From contig NBAY01000010.1 in NCBI GenBank assembly GCA_002794775.1, positions 1 to 64,000 on the forward strand: a DNA stretch of 64,000 nucleotides, read 5' to 3'. The notes below the pieces were generated by a model. That model searched no databases, was not told where the DNA came from, and was given only the letters and a program-made list of their open reading frames with translations. Positions 56,566 to 64,000 of this stretch are shown here, one piece after another. The stretch comes from Porodaedalea pini (taxonomy: Eukaryota > Basidiomycota > Agaricomycetes > Hymenochaetales > Hymenochaetaceae). How positions within the stretch are numbered: the stretch's first letter is position 1; each line of letters begins with the position of its first letter. A program made the translations under genes and the position numbers.

Positions 56566-57929
56566 CTACAAAACGGCGACCTTCTCTTTCAAGTTGTCCG
56601 GGCCATCGTTGCTCTGCTCTTTCGAATCAACAAAATCCACACCCTCCTTTGCAATCCCGTTTGCGGTAGGTTGTGAATCAGGTTTCCCCGCCCCGTTATG
56701 TGTGACCGGAGCATTCGAGGCCATGATATGCTCTCGTTCACTCCCCTTATACTCTTTTGGCCGCTGTACCGTCCCGTCCTCAAAGATCCACGGGCCCTTC
56801 GGCATCTCGCCAATGACATTGCGCGCCTCGTCGTCAAGCATAGGCTCATCGAAGAAGTCCCAGTCGAGTTCACCACCGTAGGCTAGCGGAATATCAGAGC
56901 GCGGGATGAGCGAGGCGATCTCTTTGCTGCTCGCGTTCTCTGGGCTCGTGAGGCTCCCGAGGATATGGATCTTGTCGCGCGTGTTCTCGTCGAACCAACC
57001 CTGAAAGCACAGATCACGTTCAATGAAACATGAATATCGCAGTAATAGGAGACTAAACCAACCTTAACCCATCCCCAGACTGTCGAAAAGAACCCAGGCG
57101 CATTTACGACGACTACGGTACCGAGCGTCTCAGGATAGTTCGCGTTTGCGAGCTCAGACGCTTCCTGGAGATGACTACGCAAAGACCACATCTGACGCAT
57201 AGAAACGCCGGCAAGGTCAATTATGGTTGTCACTGCGGCGATCGGAGTAGGCTCAATCTCGTGCGGAAGGTGAGTGCAAAGAGGAGACACAAAGCGCGTC
57301 ATTACCTCGTACAGAACAACACTACGTCACTGAAGTTAAATGAGAGAGTGAAGACATGGTATGCGCTAACGCACATTCGCTCGTAACGACGCTCTGGCGG
57401 CACCGAACTGATTTCTTCCTGGATTCTGCTGGACAGAGCACTTAATTTGTACACGTACAAAGGAAGCCCGTGCTGCAAGCGTGGCTGTCTCAGTTGAGAA
57501 TTTAAAGTCAGGGTTTACCACACTCACCTTGTCCCTTCTACCGGTCCATCTGGGATAATATCGCCGTGAATTCTCGAACTCCTCTGTAGGGAAGTTTGCG
57601 AATAGATTATGCACATCGTATTTCGTCTCCCATGCAGTCCTGTCCGCGAACTGCTTCTGGGCTTTCGCGGGGTCGAATCTACGTGCTCTTAGGAAGCGGC
57701 TTTCGACGGACAGTGCAGGTAAGATGTCAAAAGCTCGCGGCCAGACACAGGCAAGACATACATACAGAACGGTCGCATCGTCATGGGACGCCTTAGTCGT
57801 CTCCGTAGCTGGCGTGTAAAGGCCTGCCCTCTCCAAGTTCGCCTTGAACGTTGCGAATGCTGACTCCTGCTCCGGTGTGAGGTGGCCTAGGTGTCCATTA
57901 AAGCTTCTCTGAATAGTTGAGACGGGCAT
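56566..57929 (-). CDS. Sec14-like CRAL-TRIO phospholipid transfer protein
   Basis: Starts MPVSTIQRSFNGHLGHLTPE at 57929. The CRAL-TRIO N-terminal region has DDATVL, an intron, then RFLRARRFDPAKAQKQF. The lipid-binding domain has GLPLYVYKLSAL, IIDLAGVSMRQMWSLRSHL, ETLGTVVVVNAPGFFSTVWG and, after an intron, WFDENTRDKIHILGSL and IPLAYGGELDWDF, the classic Sec14 order. The C-terminal tail is polar (DDEARNVIGEMPKGPW onward). Sec14 proteins exchange phosphatidylinositol and phosphatidylcholine at Golgi membranes; this may be one of several paralogues. Introns at about 57710-57775, 57490-57530, 57300-57400 and 57000-57065. Confidence 0.87.
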
Positions 57930-58362
57930 TATGTAGTAGTGAAGTTGATAAATATACAAGGGTTGAGAGCTACTGGTATATAAGTGGTGGGTGTCCGAGT
58001 CGTGGATAGGATGATGCGCATGGTGATGGCAAAGCCGAGACGGATTAACTTCGTCATAAGGCATTACTTATTGGGCTTATGTACGGGATCTGCGTTGATC
58101 GACGCGCCCGAGGACTCCGGCACGTGCTCAATTGCCCCCGACGCCTTCGACGCCGCAATAACTTGGCTTCCGTGCTGAAAGCGTCTTACCAACATGCAAA
58201 CCGAAGCATTGATATCAGTTTTTTTAATGGCACACTGCACTCATCATATGGCACCGAGCTCCCTAAAGCCAAGCGAGTATTACATACCGCACAAAATATG
58301 TACAATGTTACGATCTACTCCAATATTAATGTCGTACATGTCTTTTGTACGTACAGTGTACA
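57930..58362. other. Promoter region of the Sec14-like gene
   Basis: About 430 bp with no gene; lies between the start of the Sec14-like gene and the end of the WrbA-like gene, both minus strand. Confidence 0.45.
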
Positions 58363-59343
58363 TTACTCAACTCCTTGGAATGCAACCTTCGCGACAGTCT
58401 CATAGAATAACTTTCCTTGGATGGTCGCAACCTCGAGCTCAAGTGCAGAAGGCTGGCGCGTGCCATTACCGGCCGAGAAGGTGCCCGCGCCCCATGGAGA
58501 ACCACCGTGCACCTCCTCGAGGTTCGTGAGCTGGGCGAACGTGTGCTTGTAACCAAGGGGAACAAAGATGAGGCCGTGATGCACGAGCGTCGAGAGCGCG
58601 TTCGAGACGGTCGTCTCCTGTCCACCGCCGGGGGTCCCAGTGGAGACAAAGATGCCAGCGTACTTGCCATAAAGCGCACCACTTCCCCAGAGGCCACCAG
58701 TCGCATCCCAGAACGCCTGAAGACGAAGACTATTAAGAGAGAAGCGCATATATGAAGAGCAAACACATACCTTCCACTGGCCCGGGAAGTTACCGTAGCG
58801 GGTCGGGATACCGAAGAGGAATGCATCGTACTGCGGCAGCTCTTCAGGGGCGATGATGGGGTACGAAAGCTTCGCAGGCGCTTCTAGCAGCTTGAGGACC
58901 TCCTCAGAGAGTGTCTCCGGGATCCTGTAGAAATGAAGTTGAGCAAAGATCCAATAAACAACAGATAGAGGATGGGAAGCATACTGGAAGATGGTTGCAG
59001 AGCCGCCAGCAGACTCCACGCCGGCCTTGACGGACTCGGCCACTGTGAGGGTCGGTGAGCATAATAAACGTAGAGAGTGCAGGAAAGGACGCGTACGTTT
59101 GGCGACGTGGCCGAACATAGAGTAGATAACGATTGCAACGTTGGGGGCCATCTTTTGCGTATCTGTAGTAGTAGGAGCGGAAGTTGTGGTAGGAGCAGGT
59201 GCAGGTGCAGGTGCAGGAGCAGGGACAGAAGCAGTAGCAGTAGCAGTAGGGGGAGCGGTCGAGGCTGCAGTCGCTTTTATACTTGATGTGGGGTTCTCCG
59301 AGTCGGCATGATTGTCCTTCGTTCTCTTCGAGGGGAAGCACAT
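58363..59343 (-). CDS. WrbA/Pst2-like flavodoxin-fold NAD(P)H:quinone oxidoreductase
   Basis: The conserved domain begins at MAPNVAIVIYSMFGHVAK; segments VKAGVESAGGSATIFQ, IPETLSEEVLKLLEAPAK, YDAFLFGIPTRYGNFPGQWK, FWDATGGLWGSGALYGKYAG and FVSTGTPGGGQETT are the FMN-binding loops of WrbA proteins. The family reduces quinones by two electrons with NAD(P)H, protecting against redox cycling. Four introns, the last at 58720-58770. The frame can start 64 residues earlier (MCFPSKRTKDNHADSENPTS), with an Ala/Pro and Thr/Ala microsatellite tract between. Both starts are possible; the long form has an N-terminal MC that could be lipidated (inference). Confidence 0.9.
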   Translation of the reverse strand: MCFPSKRTKDNHADSENPTSSIKATAASTAPPTATATASVPAPAPAPAPAPTTTSAPTTTDTQKMAPNVAIVIYSMFGHVAKRTRPFLHSLRLLCSPTLTVAESVKAGVESAGGSATIFQYASHPLSVVYWIFAQLHFYRIPETLSEEVLKLLEAPAKLSYPIIAPEELPQYDAFLFGIPTRYGNFPGQWKVCVCSSYMRFSLNSLRLQAFWDATGGLWGSGALYGKYAGIFVSTGTPGGGQETTVSNALSTLVHHGLIFVPLGYKHTFAQLTNLEEVHGGSPWGAGTFSAGNGTRQPSALELEVATIQGKLFYETVAKVAFQGVE

Positions 59344-59960
59344 GCTGGAGATGATGTGTATCGATGTATGATGACGACAGGGTCATTATAAGTGCTTTTC
59401 ATCTTCGGATAGGAAAACTGATCTAACCATGGTGGGGTGTCGGAGGTCGATAAATGGAAAGCATGGTCAGCATACCTTGCATATTTGGTTGTTTTTTCTC
59501 GTGAACCGCAATCGGTTACCGGCGCATCAGTTTACCCTGACCAAACGAGCAACATCTTCTGTGAGTACAAGCCCAGATGCCCGAAAGGTCTAGAGTACCT
59601 AATCTTCATGATCACAGATATGACAAAGATTAATATTACTAAGGGCCCGACGAACGGGGCTCTGACTCTGAGATCTGAGCGCCAAAGGCTCCCGCTTGGC
59701 TTGCACCTGACGCGAACTCTACTGAGTGATGCGCTGAGATCGACGATCACTTCGGACCGCATTCTGACTTCTCAAGTTCCCGCACATTTGATCCCACGAG
59801 ACAGTAATTACAGTATGTTTATAATTAGATCTATAGAAATAGCAATATAGCATGGAAGACACGAGACAACAAACAGCTACAGTCGAAAACGAACATTACA
59901 AAACTTCACGTACGTATAAAGTACTCTATAAAGAGGATGAGAGGTGCCCAAGGAGAAGCT
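59344..59960. other. Spacer between WrbA-like gene and DUG2
   Basis: No supported gene; a plus-strand frame at 59437-59850 has no domain character. Holds the WrbA-like promoter and the DUG2 3' end. Confidence 0.4.
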
Positions 59961-62900
59961 CTAGGTCGAGATGACTTTCAGGAAACGCTCGATAACAGAT
60001 TTTCCTCGGCGCAAGTTGTCCAGTGATATGCGCTCATTGTTCAAATGAGCACGGTCCTGGTTCCCAGTTACCGCAAATTAGTGAACGTAGTCCCGATCGA
60101 TAAGTTGCGACATACTGTGCTTTGACCGAGAGGAAGGTGCAATGCCTGGCATTTGAACTCCTTCTCGAGATACGGAACAGACGGGATAGACTGGAAATAC
60201 CGTGAGATACTTCATCATTCCTTGGACAAATGAAACACGAACCCCGCCTTCGCGTATCCGGAGTGGCGTAGCGCCCCATTCATCCTTTATTGCACCTTCA
60301 AGTGCCTTGAACCAAGCTCCTTCGACGTCACCCAGCCACCAGTCCGTAGCATTATCGATGTCCACCTGAAGGGACTGCGTTCAATCCTGTAGTGTTCCAT
60401 GTGAACTGGGCGCCATACCTGAATCTTATTGGGCGACTTGATGGCCTCAAAGGAAGCTAACAGGTGCTCGCGGAGAGAGATGATGATTGTGTCCAAGTGT
60501 TGATTGGGGACGACGCGCAACGAGACCTTGGCCTTCACCCTTGCTGGAATGACGGTAGGATCTGATCGCGGGGATCTCAGTTTCACGAGCCCACACCTGA
60601 CGTAGGAGAAACATTTGAAGCTCACTGCCAGGGCCGGAAACCTCAAGACTATGGATACTGAGAGACGGTTCTCTCCATTTCGCAGAAAACGAAGAGGCAG
60701 GTTGACCTGTAACGGTCGAGAGCAACTTGTGAAGATCATATTCCTTGTCTGTCTTCGGTTGAACGGAATCGTCTTTTTGAGGAGTCAGCGGTGGAACAGG
60801 ATGGACGAGAGGAGACAAGCATACAGAAGCCTGGTATAAGCACGCGCTGCTCCTCCGAGAGGCTGGCGAGAAGCTTGACCATGTCGAACATGGGTTCTGA
60901 CACAGCACCTCCATCTACTCCGGAATGCAGATCGGGGAGCGAGCTCGCGATCTTCAAGTCCCATAAGGCCAACAACTCGTTATGGAAAAAAAAAAACAGA
61001 AGCCACACACCTCGATGCTGCAATGCACAACTCCTCGCATGCCATATGTGATGCATGGCCGATCTTCGCTGATCCACGTCGAGTTGCTCACGAGAATCGC
61101 ATCGACACGACCAATATTTTCTTTGTTCCGCCGCACAGCAACATCGAAACCAACACTACCCGCTTCCTCCTCGCCCTCAACAAGAAATACGAGATCACAC
61201 TCCAGCGCACGACGTGACAACAGCTCTGACGCAGCACATGCGGCTGCGAGAATTGGACCCTTGTTGTCCGTCGCACCGCGCCCATAGAAGTAACCGTCTC
61301 GGCCCGTCAGGTTAAACGGCTCAGTGTTCCACCCATCGGCAGGCGCGGCCATAACGTCATAATGACCGTAAAACAGGATGCGAGGATGATTCTGTCTAGT
61401 CTGGGAACCATGGAAAGTAGCAAGGACAAGTGGATTTTTTCCTTCCTCCGTCGGAAGCTAGGTGGCGCATTTAGATGCCAGCAAGGCAAGGAACGTCATT
61501 GAAGAATGAGTACGCACTAGGGACGCTTCAGCACCGAGCTGGGTCAGGCACTTCTTAAGCCAGATAGCTGCTTGACGACAGTCCTCGCGGTGCCCCGGTT
61601 CACTGCTGACGCTCGGGATTGAGACAAACCTCGACAGTGCATGCAGCATTGTATCTTCAAAACAGTCTTATTAGATACGCAAATATATTGACGATATAAC
61701 TCACCCTGCATACTGAGCCTATCCACGCAGGTCTGCGGACCATTCCGATCCTCTACTGAAAGATCTCCTCGGCGTACTTTTGGTCTATCGATGTGCCATA
61801 ACTTTTTCAACTTAGGTTACCCCTATATCATTTATCGTTAAGCGACCAAAACAAACCTTTATGCAATTATCGTTTGCGCCGGTGACGAGCCGCCATGAGT
61901 CGCTTTTGGTGCTGTAAGTGATAACAGACGACAATATGATACCATCATGCGCGTGCCAGGACGCAGTGCAGTCGAAACTGGCAGACCATCTTTGGATCTG
62001 TCCATTAGCCGAGCAGGTATAAAGATCGGTGTCTATCATGGACAATGAAAGGATATCGACACCCTGTTCATTGTAAGTGAAGAAACATTGTGAATAGTCC
62101 AAAACACACCTCTTGCGCAATAATTGTTCGGACAAGAGTCTTCATCCCTAGATCAAATACCTTGACGTGGCCATCCTGGCATCCAGCGAAGACTGTCTCA
62201 TGACGTGCAATGAGAGACAAGACAGCGCCAGCGGATACATCGAAGGTGTGGACCAAGTCTGGCCCAGACGGCATGCACTGCCAAAGCTGTTGAAAAGAAC
62301 ATTCACGTTTGATACAAATTAGGAGATAGTCACGAAAGCGCTCACCCTGACAGTCTCATCACCGCTCCCTGTAATGAGAAGTACATGGTCCATATCTTTA
62401 TCCTCTTTTTCGACATTGCTCTCTAGAGGCGATGGCAGAAGCGCCATGGAATACACGTATCCGTAGTGCGCAGAATCAATGACGTTCGAGCTCCGCACTT
62501 GGAATACACCCTTAGGCTTTGGAACACCCTCTTTGCACAGAGGAGTCGGTGTCGCTTGTCCGCTGGCGATACCATCGCCGAAGAACTTATTTCTCTTGGA
62601 CCCCGGACGAATGTCAGATTCTCTTAATATCAATGGATCATTGAAGGCATCGGGGCCATTGGAACATGGGTATGCAGATTGCTCAGTTGAAAGAGAAGCG
62701 AGGTCGAACCACTGGAGTGAGGTGTTTTGACAGCCGAAGTAGACCGTTTGTAGACTCGAGGAATACGAAACGCAGAAGATGTCGCCAGAGTCCGATTCCA
62801 AGTAAGGATTCAAAATGTATAATGGCACTAGTTTCGTAGTGCACCAAATCTGCGAGGATGAAGGGATGTTAATAAAATCAAAGGCCAATGCCGCGCTAGC

Positions 62901-63382
62901 TCGTTGCGTACTCTGACGGTACTGTCACCTAAAAAGGAACAAGGTGGGCATCGATCAGCTCCGAGTTCAGACCGAGGTCAAGTTAAAAGGTCCAGATAGT
63001 TACATACCCGATGAGCTGATCAGCCATCCCTTATCCTTCGCTAGTTCCAAAGCTAGCACACTGCCGGTGTGACCTTGCAAGGTCGTCTTCATGGCTAACG
63101 TCCGCCTATCCCAGACCTTCTCAGCTCAACATATGCTCTAAGAAAATAAGGAGGACAAAAGCTCACGTAGATATCATAGCCTTGACTTCCACTAAAGATG
63201 TAGTTCTCATCAGCCGTTACACTGAGCACGGAACTGGTCTCCGTATGGAGCGTATGCATAAGTGCCGGTGTCAGTGCTTCCTGGGGTAGGTCGCGACTGA
63301 GTGACGCTGGTTTTGCAGTCGATGAGAGACAGGTAGGAAAGGATGCGAGAGTCAACGCGTGTTCGGCCAGCACGCAAGGCAT
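59961..63382 (-). CDS. DUG2: DUG2-like WD40 plus M20 peptidase, glutathione degradation
   Basis: Read as one long gene. The N-terminal half is a WD40 propeller with repeats at about 63180-63340 (TSSVLSVTADENYIFSGSQG), 62340-62830 (DIFCVSYSSSLQTVYFGCQN; MDHVLLITGSGDETVRV), 62150-62270 (GAVLSLIARHETVFAGCQDG) and 61850-62090 (LYTCSANGQIQRW). The C-terminal half is an M20 metallopeptidase: FVSIPSVSSEPGHREDCRQA, ILFYGHYDVMAAP (His-x-Asp), YGRGATDNKGPILA (bridging Asp), LVFLVEGEEEAGS (Glu pair), SDLHSGVDGG, and after introns SIPSVPYLEKEFKCQALHLP with the last His and QSTDRAHLNNERISLDNLRR. Stop at 59961. WD40-M20 fusion is the architecture of yeast Dug2, which works with Dug1 and Dug3 on glutathione. 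Many introns; the start is the first in-frame ATG after a TATA-like ACATATAAAG near 63460. Confidence 0.87.
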
Positions 63383-63778
63383 GTATGCGTACGATTTGGG
63401 GCCGTTGGCGATGACTGGCTGTCGGGTACTTGAGATGGCTGCATGACTTCTCGTCTTTATATGTACGTAACCTAACGGGTCACGGAGCGGCAGATGAATA
63501 GAAGTAGGAGAAAGGGTGGCAATCAGCCCGCGTCGTCGTTGCAGCTGCCAGCAAGGAAACGAGGATCGTGTCTCTGACGGTAGTGGATGAGTTGCGTGTC
63601 ATTCAGACGCGTTTCGTGACTCCGCGTTCAAAGACACAAATGACGCGATTTGATCGACGCGTGCTCAAACTTGCTTTTTACCGTCACCATTTCGGCCTCG
63701 AACTGTCCCAAACGCACTCATTTAAAACATTGATTCAACTTCATCCGGCTGGATTTTGACGTCCTTTCAGCGTCAAGT
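63383..63778. promoter_or_regulatory. Divergent promoter between DUG2 and the TPR gene
   Basis: About 400 bp between two starts facing away from each other. A TATA-like TATAAAG is on the minus strand near 63460 for DUG2. No separate gene is supported; the 63568-63759 frame has no domain. Confidence 0.55.
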
Positions 63779-64000
63779 ATGACAACAGAGGCTCAGCAAG
63801 CAAAAGTTAAAGTGCGTGTGCCCTCAGTCTATTCTTTTCATGGGGTTGAAATGATACAACGTGTCGAGCAGGGAAATGCAGCTTTCAGGGCTGAAAACTT
63901 CCCAGAAGCCGTCGGCCACTACACCGAAGCCATCCTAGCAGACAGTGCAGATCCGACCTTCCCTCTCAATCGTGCAGCTGCGTATCTTAAACTAGGCAAG
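63779..64000 (+). CDS. TPR-repeat protein, 5' end only
   Basis: ATG at 63779 (MTTEAQQAKVK). An in-frame GTGCGT...GAG or GAGCAG intron (63812 to about 63868-63871) joins to GNAAFRAENFPEAVGHYTEA and DSADPTFPLNRAAAYLKLGK, the first TPR with the usual GNAAF, Y and A/Y positions. It resembles the start of TPR co-chaperones that bind Hsp90/Hsp70 (such as RPAP3/Spag1- or STI1-type proteins), but the window ends before any distinguishing domain. Confidence 0.8.
   Translation, partial: MTTEAQQAKVKVRVPSVYSFHGVEMIQRVEQGNAAFRAENFPEAVGHYTEAILADSADPTFPLNRAAAYLKLGK

Noticed and set aside
58326..58826. 166-residue minus-strand Arg/Ser-rich frame
   Set aside because: Frame-shifted shadow of the WrbA-like exons.

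Overview
The window is nuclear DNA of a filamentous basidiomycete, most likely an agaricomycete (mushroom or wood/litter fungus). The genes have many short introns of about 48-60 nt with GTRNGT donors. Several families are typical of agaricomycetes: a FunK1-type kinase, a KDZ-associated CxC5/CxC6 protein, a TET/JBP-like dioxygenase, a JmjC protein, an MLKL-like N-terminal domain protein, and AAD-type aldo-keto reductases and SDRs. No bacterial or organellar features were seen. All exon structures were read by eye, so gene ends are more reliable than every internal splice site.

Left part (1-27 kb) is accessory, transposon-rich sequence. It holds a decaying MLKL_NTD/kinase-like gene (minus), a KDZ-associated CxC5/CxC6 gene (plus; clean introns but one in-frame stop), a TET/JBP-like 2OG-Fe(II) dioxygenase gene (plus), and a long minus-strand locus ending in a JmjC domain that is split by a LTR-like insert. 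Near-perfect short palindromes of one sequence family sit at 6.86, 9.95-10.09 and 17.4-17.5 kb, on the borders of the two dioxygenase loci. From 17.99 to 27.05 kb a cysteine-containing gene of unrecognised family is cut in two by a complete, young Ty3/Gypsy chromovirus (18796-25102; 5-bp TSD, near-identical 413-bp LTRs, gag, pol with C-terminal chromodomain). The element shows an 11-nt complementarity between the LTR just downstream of its TATA box and the site next to the LTR, which is the signature of Tf1/sushi-type self-priming.

Centre (27.9-35.6 kb) is ordinary gene-dense sequence: a Vip1-like RRM protein, a DHX33/Prh1-like DEAH helicase, an aryl-alcohol-dehydrogenase-type aldo-keto reductase, and a very small three-exon gene for a tail-anchored-looking protein.

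From 36.6 to 54.2 kb two paralogous SDR genes (patchwork identity) flank a repeat island that contains a solo LTR of the same chromovirus family, itself split by a 3.2-kb insert. Beyond the second SDR are several long fold-back elements, a four-unit tandem array of a palindromic 339-bp repeat, and a FunK1 kinase gene bracketed by two copies of one 850-bp fold-back.

The right end (54.8-64 kb) is conserved housekeeping sequence: NSE2/MMS21 SUMO ligase, a Sec14/CRAL-TRIO protein, a WrbA/Pst2-like flavodoxin oxidoreductase, the WD40-M20 peptidase DUG2 of glutathione breakdown, and the start of a TPR co-chaperone-like gene sharing a divergent promoter with DUG2.
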